IMG/VR virus record: IMGVR_UViG_3300025927_000031
Coordinates: 1 to 22,640 of that record
Source of the DNA: a virus
Direction: 5' to 3' (one strand)
Length of the DNA stretch: 22,640 bases
Under the pieces are notes generated by a model, which was not told the origin of the DNA, made no database searches, and was given only the letters and a program-made list of their open reading frames with translations. The position numbers and the translations under genes were made by a program. Shown here piece after piece: positions 6,877-14,469 of this stretch (the stretch's first letter is position 1; each line of letters starts with the position of its first letter).

Positions 6877-8270
6877 AGTCCGACCGCCTGTTTCAGCGGA
6901 CCGATGGCGTCCGCAAAGTGTTTTCCGAAATCCGCCGCGGCCTGGTCGCCGTTCGGGTCCGATTGATTCGTGAGCGCACCGCCTGGCGCACCGCCGCCGG
7001 CAGGTGCGGGACTGTCGTCGCGTTTCGCCAGCGCGGCCAGCGAATAGTTCTGCACCTGCAGGTATGGCGAGTCACCGCCTTCGACGGGCGGCAGGTTTTC
7101 CTTCAGGCGCGCTTCGTTCGGCGACATCATGCCGGCGCTGATGCCGGTTTTCCAAGCGTTGAAACGCGACGCGGTATCCATGCGCAGCAGCACTTCCAGG
7201 TCCAGCTTGACCGCCATTTCCAGCGCGGTGCCGGCCTCGTAAAGTTCCAGGCCGTCGGTCAGCCCGCATTCGACGCCTTCCATATGCGTCTGCAGGCACT
7301 GGCTCCAATACTGCTGTGTTAGCGATTCGATGTTCGTATAGGTCGGCGGCGGTGTGACGCCGACCATGAACGCCGGCACGCCGAAGGCGCTGCACACCAT
7401 TTCCGCCGACAGGCGCAACTGTTCGACCTGCTGGGCCGCCGCGGCGGTGATCGTGATCGGTTCGAACTTTAGCCCGTCGCCCAGGACCGCGACGCGCCCG
7501 ACATTGTGCCCGCTGAACTTATCGTTCCATTCTTCCTTCAGCCGCGCAGCCGTGGGATCGGAAATCGCACCTGGCGCGGTCAGGATGCCGGACGGCTGCG
7601 CCATATTTTTGAAAAAGGCGGCGGACGCCTTTTGCATGGCGTGTCCCTGGATGCCTGGCAGCGAACAGGCGAAAATCGGCGATGTGCCGATCAGCGGGTG
7701 AAACAGGCCCGGCATCCGGTCATGGATGATTTCCGATGACGGGACGATCACCGTGGCGTCATACACTTCGGACAGCGGGTCCAGGCCCAGGCTGTAATAG
7801 ATACTGCCATCGGGCGTGACCAGGGGACGCACGCGCGTCGGGTCCAGGGGATACAGGCGCACGACGACGCCGCGATTATCGCGCTGTTTCAGGATGTAGG
7901 TATTGCCGGCCAGCAGCTTTGAAATCATCCACTGCTGCAGGAACTGTGACTGGGACTGGTAGCCGTTCGGCTTTCGGACCACGGGCGCGAAGGCGGAATT
8001 ACGTTCAACTTCCTTCCAGATTTTATCGGGCGTCTTTTCCATCAGGCGGATCGGCATTTTGCCGATGTCCTGAGCGATGCGCGTCACGCACGCGAACACG
8101 GGCGTGAACGCCAGCAGTGTTTCGCGCCGCAGCGTGATGTTCTGCTGCCAGGCGCCAGCGAAGCCTTCGCGAATGATTGGCCACCAGCCACCGCTCGATT
8201 CGGACCAGTGCGCGATGTCGTCGGCGGATTTGCGGCGGCTGAAGCTGATGCTAAACGGCCCGATGCGCAC
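6873..8270 (-). CDS. Portal protein (HK97 family)
   Basis: The frame is open further upstream, but the GTG at 8270 is preferred (465 residues, MRIGPFSISFSRRKSADD). It lies five bases after the preceding TAG and has GGGAG at suitable distance. The sequence follows HK97-type portals: TPVFACVTRIAQDIGKMPIR near residue 60, the wing/stem with LLAGNTYILKQRDNRG, IIHDRMPGLFHPLIGTSPIF, and QPSGILTAPGAISD. Then come GVPAFMVGVTPPPTYTNIES, a central-channel helix, and AGMMSPNEARLKENLPPVEG. Portals form the dodecameric DNA gate and dock the terminase. The C-terminal 50 residues are Pro/Gly-rich and probably disordered. Confidence 0.96.
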   Translation of the reverse strand: MRIGPFSISFSRRKSADDIAHWSESSGGWWPIIREGFAGAWQQNITLRRETLLAFTPVFACVTRIAQDIGKMPIRLMEKTPDKIWKEVERNSAFAPVVRKPNGYQSQSQFLQQWMISKLLAGNTYILKQRDNRGVVVRLYPLDPTRVRPLVTPDGSIYYSLGLDPLSEVYDATVIVPSSEIIHDRMPGLFHPLIGTSPIFACSLPGIQGHAMQKASAAFFKNMAQPSGILTAPGAISDPTAARLKEEWNDKFSGHNVGRVAVLGDGLKFEPITITAAAAQQVEQLRLSAEMVCSAFGVPAFMVGVTPPPTYTNIESLTQQYWSQCLQTHMEGVECGLTDGLELYEAGTALEMAVKLDLEVLLRMDTASRFNAWKTGISAGMMSPNEARLKENLPPVEGGDSPYLQVQNYSLAALAKRDDSPAPAGGGAPGGALTNQSDPNGDQAAADFGKHFADAIGPLKQAVGL

Positions 8271-8274
8271 GGGC

Positions 8275-8529
8275 CTATTCTCCCGTCGCCGCGACGGCCC
8301 CGATGCGGCGCGCGCGCGTGGGCAGGCTGGTCGCCACTTTGCCCCGCATGGAAATGCCGCGCGGCGCCAGCGGCGGTTCGCGCGTCGCGGATGCCGTGGC
8401 CGGCGCCAGGGCGCCGACACCGATCGCAGCCATCATCTGCGCTTCGTTCGGCGGGCAATCGAAAATATCCCCGCGCTGGTAGATGGTGCGGCCCAGCGTC
8501 AGGCGGTTCTGCAGAATCTTTATCAGCAT
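8275..8529 (-). CDS. Small conserved phage protein upstream of portal
   Basis: An 84-residue protein with ATG at 8529 behind AGGGGGCAAC, a good ribosome site. It begins MLIKILQNRLTLGRTIYQRG and has DIFDCPPNEAQMMAAIGVGA. This resembles small 'xILxNxxxxGxxxxxGDxxDxPxxxAxxLIaxGxA' proteins found beside capsid and portal genes in many phages. A head-decoration or linker role has been guessed for such proteins, but none is established. The C-terminal 40 residues are Ala/Pro/Arg-rich. It is separated from the capsid gene by a hairpin and from portal by only four bases, so it is co-transcribed with portal. Confidence 0.7.
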   Translation of the reverse strand: MLIKILQNRLTLGRTIYQRGDIFDCPPNEAQMMAAIGVGALAPATASATREPPLAPRGISMRGKVATSLPTRARRIGAVAATGE

Positions 8530-8551
8530 GTTGCCCCCTACTCTAGAAGCT

Positions 8552-8586
8552 GGGACCGCGCCCGGTGTTTAGCCGAACGCGGTCCC
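8552..8586 (-). terminator. Hairpin between capsid gene and the portal cluster
   Basis: Perfect 9-bp arms GGGACCGCG (8552-8560) and CGCGGTCCC (8578-8586) enclose a 17-base loop. On the minus strand it lies 21 bases after the capsid stop. No U-run follows, so it is not a textbook intrinsic terminator. It could be a partial terminator, a 3'-stabilising structure for capsid mRNA, or a processing site lowering portal expression relative to capsid. Confidence 0.5.
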
Positions 8587-8607
8587 GTCCCTGACTAACG
8601 CGAAACC

Positions 8608-10086
8608 TTAATGGGTCCCGTCGTAGTCGATGTCGTCGATGATCGAAACGGCGGCGGACCGACGCTTCTGCCAGTTGATGAACCGTTCGGCGCGCAGCGC
8701 GACGGAATTCGTCTGGAACATCGACACCAACTGCGCAGCGGTCGGCGTGCCCGAATTGCTGCTAGGTGTTGCCGTCATTTCCAGCGATGCCTCGCGACTT
8801 GCGTCGATGGTCACCGCGCCGTCATCCGCCAGCCAGATGTCCGAAGCGTTGACCAGGATCATCATCGCACCGCCCGATTCGTCCGGGACGTACTGCGACA
8901 CGATGACCGGAATGCCCATCAGCGTTCCGCCGTTCATCGTCAGCCCTGGGAACTCAGGCTGCCCGAACGCGTTGAACAGCAGCGAAAGCTGCAGCGCGGT
9001 CGTCGCCTGCATGATCCACACCGCGCTGGTCGGCGCGATGTTGGCGGCGATGAAATCGCCCATCGCCGTCGCGATGTCGGCCCGAACGTCCGCGGCTGCA
9101 CCGCCGGCGGAATGATGCGGGACGATGCCGTGGGTGATGGACGCCGGCGACACGTTCGCGACAGCGGCCAGCGTCGGATCGACGAAGTCCGTGTCCAGAC
9201 GTTCGATCAGCGCCGCGGCGACCGCGTCGCGCACCAGCGCTTCGGCGGACGGATTGCTGAAGCGCAGCAGTTCTTCCGTCAGCACGGCGATGGTCGCCAC
9301 CTTGTACCAGCCCAGATAGGTGTCGTTGAAGTCCACTTTGGTCAGCGGCTTCGCCTTACCCTGGCCGACCCAGTAGCCGGTTCCACCCGACGTCTGTCCA
9401 CGGATGTGAACATTGAACGGGATGTGACGCAGCGACGGGATACCGCCCTGGCCGAATTTGCCCAGGATCGTCATCGGGCGTAGGAACTCGATGAAATCGC
9501 CGGCGAACTGGTTATAAGCCACCAGCGGCGACGCCCAGGTCGCATCGGTCGTGGTGCCAGCCGCCACCGACTTCTGCATATCGGCGACCAGGCTACCCTT
9601 TAAGCCAGCCTTGATGACCTGCGCGATTTGCGGCGTGTCGGGATAGTGCAGCCGCGCCAGCGTCAGCGCCTGATTCATATCGCCGATCGCCGCGCCCATG
9701 CACTTGACGTACCGGGCGAACATGATGCCCGGTTCCAGCTTCTTCGTGATGTGCGTGGTGCGCACACCCGATCCATCGCCGTTCGCCTGGCGGCGGACAG
9801 TGGTCGGCTCCGGCTCTGTGCCAGTCTCGCCTTCCCCGCCACCTTCGTCGTCATCGGGACCGCCGACGCGCCGGGCCTGGACGACCTGCAGCTTTTCGAG
9901 CCGACGCAGGTCCTTCAGTTCCTTGTCGATGGACTCGATGTCCGCCGACAGCGTGTCGAATTCTTCCTGTTCGGACGCGTCCTTATTGCGCGAATCCTTC
10001 AGGGCCTTTTCCTGGACAGCGTTCAATGCGGCGACCTTCTCCGCACGCGTGGCCACGAATAATTTGATCTGTTCCGACAGTTTCAC
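8608..10086 (-). CDS. Major capsid protein with N-terminal scaffolding (delta) domain, HK97 fold
   Basis: A 492-residue protein starting at GTG 10086 after GAAAGGATACGAAA (ribosome site AAGGA). Residues 1-70 are a charged coiled coil, the delta domain that acts as internal scaffold and is normally removed by the prohead protease. A Gly/Glu/Asp/Thr-rich linker (residues 73-110) probably contains the cleavage zone. The rest fits HK97 capsid proteins: GQGGIPSLRHIPFNVHIRGQ, GYWVGQGKAKPLTKVDF, ATIAVLTEELLRFSNPSAEA (spine helix), DVRADIATAMGDFIAAN, and NGGTLMGIPVIVSQYVPD. It ends FQTNSVALRAERFINWQKR. The protease gene upstream is the partner expected for this architecture. Confidence 0.96.
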   Translation of the reverse strand: MKLSEQIKLFVATRAEKVAALNAVQEKALKDSRNKDASEQEEFDTLSADIESIDKELKDLRRLEKLQVVQARRVGGPDDDEGGGEGETGTEPEPTTVRRQANGDGSGVRTTHITKKLEPGIMFARYVKCMGAAIGDMNQALTLARLHYPDTPQIAQVIKAGLKGSLVADMQKSVAAGTTTDATWASPLVAYNQFAGDFIEFLRPMTILGKFGQGGIPSLRHIPFNVHIRGQTSGGTGYWVGQGKAKPLTKVDFNDTYLGWYKVATIAVLTEELLRFSNPSAEALVRDAVAAALIERLDTDFVDPTLAAVANVSPASITHGIVPHHSAGGAAADVRADIATAMGDFIAANIAPTSAVWIMQATTALQLSLLFNAFGQPEFPGLTMNGGTLMGIPVIVSQYVPDESGGAMMILVNASDIWLADDGAVTIDASREASLEMTATPSSNSGTPTAAQLVSMFQTNSVALRAERFINWQKRRSAAVSIIDDIDYDGTH

Positions 10087-10178
10087 TTTCGTATCCTTTC
10101 AACTTCAAACATTGACCGCGACGGCGGGAATGTGGACCTGCGCCGCACCGTTGCCGAACGTGGCTGGTGGACGCACGG

Positions 10179-10535
10179 TCAGGAAACCACAACGTAAAAA
10201 CGCTTCGACCGCCGGCGCGTGGCCGACGGCGAACCTAAAGTCTGATCGTCACCGAACCGGATCAGCCCGCGATAGCGCACACCGCTGGTGCCGCCTTCCA
10301 GGTAGAACAGGACGGCGCGTTCCACGCCGCCGCTTTCGGCGGCGTATGCCTGCGCATCGGTGACGGACAGTTCCGGCGGCGACTCGCCATTGCCGGCGGC
10401 GTCGATTTCGACGCTGACATCCATCAGCGACGCGCCGTCGCCCAGGTAGGCGGACAGGTCCACGACGTAGTCGATCACGTCGGCGCTGTACTTGCCGGCC
10501 AGTTCCAGGATCGGTTCGGGCGTGCTGTTATCCAT
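10179..10535 (-). CDS. Small beta-rich phage protein (fibre-adaptor/decoration-like), function uncertain
   Basis: A 118-residue protein with ATG at 10535, overlapping the end of the upstream membrane protein by eight bases. The pattern ADVIDYVVDLSAYLGDGASL near residues 18-37, followed by strands (MDVSVEIDA, AVLFYLEGGTSGVRYRGLI) and a basic end (SATRRRSKRFYVVVS), resembles small Ig/beta-sandwich proteins. These are sometimes called fiber-tail adaptor or gp77-like and occur in phage structural clusters. Its place between protease and capsid would fit a head decoration protein. I cannot distinguish these possibilities. Downstream are 92 bases before the capsid GTG, holding only the capsid ribosome site and an unsupported micro-ORF. 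Confidence 0.6.
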   Translation of the reverse strand: MDNSTPEPILELAGKYSADVIDYVVDLSAYLGDGASLMDVSVEIDAAGNGESPPELSVTDAQAYAAESGGVERAVLFYLEGGTSGVRYRGLIRFGDDQTLGSPSATRRRSKRFYVVVS

Positions 10536-10686
10536 CAGCGATTAACCCCGCAATGTTCCAGGCAATTTCGCACAGCAGGACCAGCGCGCCGATCGACATA
10601 AGCCAGCCGATCCCCTGGACCCAGGCGGGATATTCGGGTGGCGGCAGCGGTCGGCGTTCGGGAAGGATCGCACCATTGCGGTTCAT
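10528..10686 (-). CDS. Small single-helix membrane protein
   Basis: A 52-residue protein starting at ATG 10686, in ATGA overlap with the stop of the protease gene. The N-terminal half is soluble and Pro-rich (ILPERRPLPPPEYPAWVQ). The C-terminal half is one hydrophobic segment (GWLMSIGALVLLCEIAWNIA) ending GLIADG. A longer upstream extension of the frame lies inside the protease gene and is unlikely. Its function is unknown. Translational coupling on both sides supports that it is real. A role in anchoring proheads to the membrane or in lysis is only speculation. Confidence 0.6.
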   Translation of the reverse strand: MNRNGAILPERRPLPPPEYPAWVQGIGWLMSIGALVLLCEIAWNIAGLIADG

Positions 10687-11306
10687 TCCTCGATTTCCCG
10701 CCGCACGGCGAAGTATTGCGAAATCGCATCGGGCGGCGCCTTCGGTTCGATCGGCGTGCGCTTCATGCCCAGCCGGATGATCCGGCGCGGCTTGGGCGCG
10801 ATCACCCGATCGCAGCTTTTGATGACCGTAATGCTGGCATCGGCATTCGCCGGGATCGTCACCGCGGACAATTCCAGCCAGGCCCATTTCAGGAACCGAT
10901 AGCCGCCGGTATCCTCCATGTAGCTGTACTCAATGGGCGCAAAGCCGATCGACAGGCCGCGCACCAGCTTGTATTTCAGCGACTGCCAGGCTTCATCCAG
11001 CCGGTCCTTTAGCCGACCCGGTTCGTCGATCTTGACCATCTGAATGCGCGCGGCGATCCCGTCGTCCGACGTTTTGGCCACGGTCACGTGCCCGACCGGC
11101 TGTTCCGAATCGTGCTGCCACAGGAACGGCAGCGGCAAATCGAACACCGCGCCTTTCGGCTCTACGATGTCGCCCATGCGATCCGCCGTCGGCGTGGTCG
11201 CGATGCCTTCCAGCGCGCGATCGGCTTCGTCCAGGGATTTAACTTCGAACTGCGACCAGGCGCGTTGACGCAGTGGCGTGCCGTCCGACTTTTTCAAAAA
11301 ACGCAT
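10683..11306 (-). CDS. Prohead protease (HK97 family, peptidase S78)
   Basis: A 207-residue serine protease with the herpesvirus-assemblin-like fold, which trims the capsid delta domain during maturation. The catalytic His lies in FLWQHDSEQPVGHV (His65) and the Ser in VRGLSIGF (Ser119). WAWLELSAVTIPAN (residues 141-154) gives the conserved strand with the third catalytic acidic/His position region. The start ATG at 11306 is preceded by AAGGGGGATCACC, a strong ribosome site. The C-terminal 45 residues are basic and linker-like. Order protease then capsid, with two small genes between, fits HK97-like modules. Confidence 0.95.
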   Translation of the reverse strand: MRFLKKSDGTPLRQRAWSQFEVKSLDEADRALEGIATTPTADRMGDIVEPKGAVFDLPLPFLWQHDSEQPVGHVTVAKTSDDGIAARIQMVKIDEPGRLKDRLDEAWQSLKYKLVRGLSIGFAPIEYSYMEDTGGYRFLKWAWLELSAVTIPANADASITVIKSCDRVIAPKPRRIIRLGMKRTPIEPKAPPDAISQYFAVRREIEE

Positions 11307-11318
11307 GGTGATCCCCCT

Positions 11319-11726
11319 TCAGATATTTTCGCGGATGCGAAGGATGGCCAGCGCGCCGATTTGATTGGCGACGCTGTCCAGCTTCACGTTCGTGGAGTCC
11401 AGGCGCGTGTTCGTTTCCTTGCGCACGGTTTCCACCCGTTCGCCCAGTTCGCTGCGGAAGCTGTGCAATTCGGTGCGCTGTTCCTCGCGTTTGCTGGCGG
11501 TTTCCGTTTTCATTTCGGTGAACATGGCCTTCGTTTCGACGCGGAAGTCGTGCAGTTCCTTGCGGATGTGTTCGCGCTGCCGTTCGGCGTCGGATGCGAA
11601 GGCGGCTTCCATGGTGGCGATACGCGTTTCGGTGGACTTTACGCGCGCCTCCTGGTTTTTATAGACGATCAGCAGCAGCGCCCCGCAGGCCGCGGCCAAC
11701 AGGCCCAGGATCTGACTGACGTCCAT
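11319..11726 (-). CDS. Membrane-anchored coiled-coil protein
   Basis: The frame extends upstream, but the ATG at 11726 fits best because it overlaps the TAA of the preceding small gene (TAATG). The 135-residue product has one N-terminal membrane helix (ILGLLAAACGALLLIVY, residues 6-22). It is followed by about 100 residues of charged heptad-like coiled coil (EARVKSTETRIATMEAAF through NVKLDSVANQIGAL). This is the outline of an inner-membrane spanin or of small phage membrane proteins with a periplasmic or cytoplasmic rod; topology cannot be settled. It lies between terminase and protease, not in a lysis cassette. Confidence is high that it is a gene and low for function. Confidence 0.7.
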   Translation of the reverse strand: MDVSQILGLLAAACGALLLIVYKNQEARVKSTETRIATMEAAFASDAERQREHIRKELHDFRVETKAMFTEMKTETASKREEQRTELHSFRSELGERVETVRKETNTRLDSTNVKLDSVANQIGALAILRIRENI

Positions 11727-11872
11727 TACCACGGCATCAGCGCAATCGACAGCACGGCCAGGCCCAGCGCCTGCAGGTCCAGCTTCGAATCGTGATTGCC
11801 ATAGCCGAAGGCGCGCACCGCGAACAGGACCGCGGCCACGATGAACATCGACAAATGCAGCATTGCCTTCAT
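11726..11872 (-). CDS. 48-residue two-helix membrane protein (possible holin-like)
   Basis: Start ATG 11872, three bases after the terminase stop, with AGGAGG about 12 bases upstream inside the terminase end. The stop overlaps the next ATG (TAATG). The peptide has two hydrophobic segments, LHLSMFIVAAVLFAVRAF (residues 5-22) and LDLQALGLAVLSIALMPW (31-48), joined by the polar turn GYGNHDSK. This helical hairpin matches small class II/III-like holins or other phage membrane peptides. The partner immediately downstream is the membrane-anchored coiled-coil protein, so the two may act together. There is no endolysin nearby in the window to support lysis. Confidence 0.6.
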   Translation of the reverse strand: MKAMLHLSMFIVAAVLFAVRAFGYGNHDSKLDLQALGLAVLSIALMPW

Positions 11873-11875
11873 CGG

Positions 11876-13588
11876 TCAGGTTCCTCCTACGAACATCATC
11901 TGATATTTTTTCGACGACGACGGATTGCGGGACATCAGTTCGACCGCGTTGAACGTTGCCATCAGCGGGTCGATTTTCCCGGACCCGGACGCCTGTTTCG
12001 TGATGATGATGGCGTTCCCGCGCGGCTCCACGCGCGCGTTCTCCGCGCACCAGCGTGTCAGCGGCTGACAGGCGGTTTCCATCGACCCTTCGGCCAGCTT
12101 GCGTTCGCAGGTGCGGATCGCCGCGGTCAGGCGCCAGCCCTGCGGGATGCCGACAATCTGGCAATCCTTGTCCTCCGGTCCGCGCAGGCCGCGCCCGATC
12201 AGTTCGTCGATGATCCCGCCGATCGCCGCCTGGTCGATGCCTACTTTCCACAGCTTGCCGGACACCATGACCTGTTCGACCACGTCCCCGACCTGTTCGA
12301 CGTCATCGCCGATCGTTTTGACGATCACCAGGTCGCCGTCGGCTTCAAAATCCCGGTATATCGCGATGGCATCCTTGTTGCGTTCCAGGGCGATTTCGTG
12401 GAACCAGGCTTTCGACCAGGTCAGCCACTTGCTATCGCCCGTGCGCCCACACACCGTCAAAGCCAGCATATCGTCCAATCCACCGCCGTCGATCCCGACG
12501 ACCAACACGTCGGCTTGTTCGATCAACGTGGCCAGGTCATGCGTGCCGGCGCTCTTGCGCCAGTATTTCGCGCCGACCCAGTGATCGCTGTGCAGCGCCA
12601 GGCCGATTTCGATGTTTAGGTGCTGCGATGCCCAGCGCCTGACTTCTTCCTCACCCGATGAAACGGCGCTCGCGAAATCTTCTTCCAGGCGCGTGACCGT
12701 GATCGACCGCCCGCGGTTCGGATTGACCATGCCCCAGTTTTTCGGTTCGCGCCAGGCGCCCGATTTGACCATTGCCGGCGGAAATTCATACAGCAGCGGC
12801 AGCAGTTTCAAACGAGCCGCACCGTCGCGGACCTTGCGCGCCTTTAGAAGCTCTTGCCTAAAGACGCCGACCGGGACCCTTTCGGACTGTGTTGTGATGG
12901 TAATCATGAACGCTTCTGGCGAACTGATTAGACCGCCGCGCAATTGTCCCAGGACCCGGTCGGCATTCGCGTGTTCGGCAATGACGTGCAGTTCATCCAA
13001 CAGCACGCCCGCCGGCTTCGTTCCAGTTAGGACCGACGGATCGAATGACTTGATTTTCAAGCTGGACCCGTTCGGTCGAAACGTAATCGTCTTTTTATAA
13101 TCCTTGATGTGACACATCTTGCGCAGCGCATCGTCGCATTCGACCATGCCCAGCGCCTGGCTGAACGCCACTTCCGCGACCTGCTGCGTCGGCGCCACCA
13201 GGATGAATTCCGCGTTCGGGCGATCGCTGACGATCATCGCCGTGACCATGATGCCGGCGCTGTTCGTGGTCTTAGAATTTTTCTTCGGCACCAGGCAGAA
13301 AAATTCATTCACCGATCGGTGCGTGCCGTCCCAGCTCCCGAACACCGCGGCCACCAGGTCCTTAAACCAGTCCCCGCCGGCCTCCCCGAACGTCGGCTGA
13401 CCGCTGACGTCAGGCAGCCTTAGCAGGTCGAAAATGGACCGCGCACGCTGCGCACGCGCCAGGTCCAGCCGCAGGCCCTTGGGCATCAGTGAGTCGCCGT
13501 TGCGGATGCGCTGTTCCCAGTCCACGCACGACAGGTCCGGCGTCGCGACGAAGCTGGGCGCCGCCTTTGGCTTCCGGGCGCCCCTCAT
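11876..13588 (-). CDS. terL: Terminase large subunit (Terminase_1 type)
   Basis: The ATG at 13588 overlaps the small-subunit stop (ATGA), giving 570 residues; 16 further in-frame upstream codons are unlikely. The N-terminal ATPase has Walker A VPKKNSKTT (residues about 100-108), Walker B GVLLDELHV (about 194-202), and a coupling-like ITTQSE (231-236). The C-terminal RNase H-like nuclease begins VLVVGIDGGGLDDMLAL (361-377). Further acidic positions are at WKVGIDQAAIGGIIDEL and DPLMATFNAVELMSRN. It translocates DNA into the prohead and cuts concatemers. The PKKNxK-type Walker A and total length are typical of HK97-like, often cos-type, terminases. Confidence 0.96.
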   Translation of the reverse strand: MRGARKPKAAPSFVATPDLSCVDWEQRIRNGDSLMPKGLRLDLARAQRARSIFDLLRLPDVSGQPTFGEAGGDWFKDLVAAVFGSWDGTHRSVNEFFCLVPKKNSKTTNSAGIMVTAMIVSDRPNAEFILVAPTQQVAEVAFSQALGMVECDDALRKMCHIKDYKKTITFRPNGSSLKIKSFDPSVLTGTKPAGVLLDELHVIAEHANADRVLGQLRGGLISSPEAFMITITTQSERVPVGVFRQELLKARKVRDGAARLKLLPLLYEFPPAMVKSGAWREPKNWGMVNPNRGRSITVTRLEEDFASAVSSGEEEVRRWASQHLNIEIGLALHSDHWVGAKYWRKSAGTHDLATLIEQADVLVVGIDGGGLDDMLALTVCGRTGDSKWLTWSKAWFHEIALERNKDAIAIYRDFEADGDLVIVKTIGDDVEQVGDVVEQVMVSGKLWKVGIDQAAIGGIIDELIGRGLRGPEDKDCQIVGIPQGWRLTAAIRTCERKLAEGSMETACQPLTRWCAENARVEPRGNAIIITKQASGSGKIDPLMATFNAVELMSRNPSSSKKYQMMFVGGT

Positions 13589-13890
13589 GCCGCGTCCCGA
13601 TTCGCCGACCCGATCGGCTTGACCAGGGCGGCCCATTTCCCGGTCCTGGCTTCGTGCAGTCCGTCAGCCTGGGCCTGGGCCTTTTTGCCGGGCGCATCGA
13701 CCTTCGCCGGCTTCGTCGTGACGTCACGCGTGACGGTCTGACGCAGGCCCGCACCGCGATGTTCCACGTGGCGCAACAGTGCCAGGGCCATCTGATCCCG
13801 CCGCGGCGCCGGCGCCCGACCGCTGTTCATGACGCCCAGCATGTACGCGACGACCTGCGCTTCGGTGGATAACTTGGACTTGCCGGCCAT
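13585..13890 (-). CDS. terS: Probable terminase small subunit
   Basis: A 101-residue protein immediately before the large terminase gene, ATGA-coupled to it. The N-terminal part has EAQVVAYMLGVMNSG and RRDQMALALLRHVEH, matching the short small-subunit group with 'xxYMLxVMNDxxxxxxRRDxMAxAxxxYxHxRL'. It should recognise the packaging site and load TerL. The C-terminal half is basic and Ala-rich. The DNA encoding VTRDVT (13717-13735) repeats sequences CGTGACGTCACG and TCACGCGTGACG that also occur in the origin-like array near 15.1 kb. The assignment rests on position plus this helical motif. Confidence 0.78.
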   Translation of the reverse strand: MAGKSKLSTEAQVVAYMLGVMNSGRAPAPRRDQMALALLRHVEHRGAGLRQTVTRDVTTKPAKVDAPGKKAQAQADGLHEARTGKWAALVKPIGSANRDAA

Positions 13891-13919
13891 AACCTAGGCC
13901 GCCCAGCCCGCCAGGACGG

Positions 13920-13958
13920 AAAAAAAGACGCGAAAAGGTGGGAACGGGCATTTCCGCG
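13920..13958 (-). terminator. Putative intrinsic terminator between HNH gene and terminase genes
   Basis: On the minus strand CGCGGAAA and TTTTCGCG form an 8-bp stem (one G-U pair) with a 14-base loop. TC and then seven T residues follow directly. It lies in the 173-base gap downstream of the HNH gene and 30 bases before the small terminase ATG, so it would separate replication transcripts from the structural operon unless antiterminated. Confidence 0.55.
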
Positions 13959-14063
13959 ATCGCTGTTCTGAGACTTCGCGACCCCCCCGTGCCGGCAGCC
14001 TATCCCCCCTGGCCGCGCCACAGCGCGCGCTGCGCCACGATTGGTTTGAAGGCAGGCGCATGG
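13959..14063. other. Noncoding gap upstream of terminase genes, candidate cos/packaging region
   Basis: No credible gene lies here. The stretch contains C-runs (13982-13988 and 14004-14009), a perfect palindrome CAGCGCGCGCTG (14021-14032) and flanking direct repeats GCGCCAC (14015-14021 and 14032-14038). In HK97-like phages cos sits just upstream of terS next to an HNH endonuclease gene, as here. This is an inference from position; the nick sites cannot be read. Confidence 0.35.
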
Positions 14064-14408
14064 CTAGGCCAGCAGGAACCGACCACGCTGGTCGGCCTCT
14101 GACTTCGCCTGGTGGCAGGGGATGCAGAGGGACTGAAGGTTCGATTCGTGGTCGGTGCCGCCACGGAACAGCGGCACAATGTGATCGACTTCGTCCGCTG
14201 CAGTGACACGACGGCGCGCAGTGCAGGCGCGGCACAGTGGTTCACGTTCTAGCTGGCGACGACGGATGGCCATCCACTTTCGGCCTGTCGTGCGCTGGAA
14301 GGTTGGCTCGGATTGTGGCGTAGGCAGCACGCGCGGCATGTTGCCGACGCGACGACTGATATTCGCGACCCGTGTCCGCTGCCCGCCACCCGATAGTCTG
14401 TCAGCCAC
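14064..14408 (-). CDS. HNH endonuclease
   Basis: A 114-residue HNH nuclease. Zinc-binding pairs are LCRAC (Cys59, Cys62) and LCIPCHQAKS (Cys95, Cys98). The active motif is EVDHIVPL (His76), and Asn90 lies in HESNLQSL, followed by His99. Small HNH proteins beside terminase often act with TerL and portal in cos cleavage (as HK97 gp74 does). The start is uncertain: GTG at 14408, or ATG at 14339 (MPRVLPTPQSEPTFQRT), neither with a clear ribosome site. It is transcribed on the minus strand after the 14,450 palindrome, and a terminator follows it. Confidence 0.92.
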   Translation of the reverse strand: MADRLSGGGQRTRVANISRRVGNMPRVLPTPQSEPTFQRTTGRKWMAIRRRQLEREPLCRACTARRRVTAADEVDHIVPLFRGGTDHESNLQSLCIPCHQAKSEADQRGRFLLA

Positions 14409-14449
14409 GGGATGGCGTTATACAACAAAACGAATTCGAATAGTCGACC

Positions 14450-14466
14450 GTCACGGCGTGACAAGG
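14450..14466 (-). promoter_or_regulatory. Palindrome GTCACGGCGTGAC overlapping a -35-like TTGTCA, upstream of HNH gene
   Basis: Within the 61-base gap between the HNH and VRR-type genes, 14450-14462 is a 13-bp palindrome with one central base. Read on the minus strand it is part of TTGTCACGCCGTGACG, identical over 16 bases to a site upstream of the replication gene. TTGTCA resembles a -35 box, but the best -10 match at the normal distance (TATTCG) is weak, and TATAAC lies farther down. A regulated promoter is likely but unproven. Confidence 0.45.
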
Positions 14467-14469
14467 TGA

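Noticed and set aside
10105-10176. Possible 23-codon ORF (MRPPATFGNGAAQVHIPAV...) between the small beta-rich gene and capsid
   Set aside because: The translation looks tidy, but there is no ribosome site before the GTG and no coupling. It may be a relic or chance.
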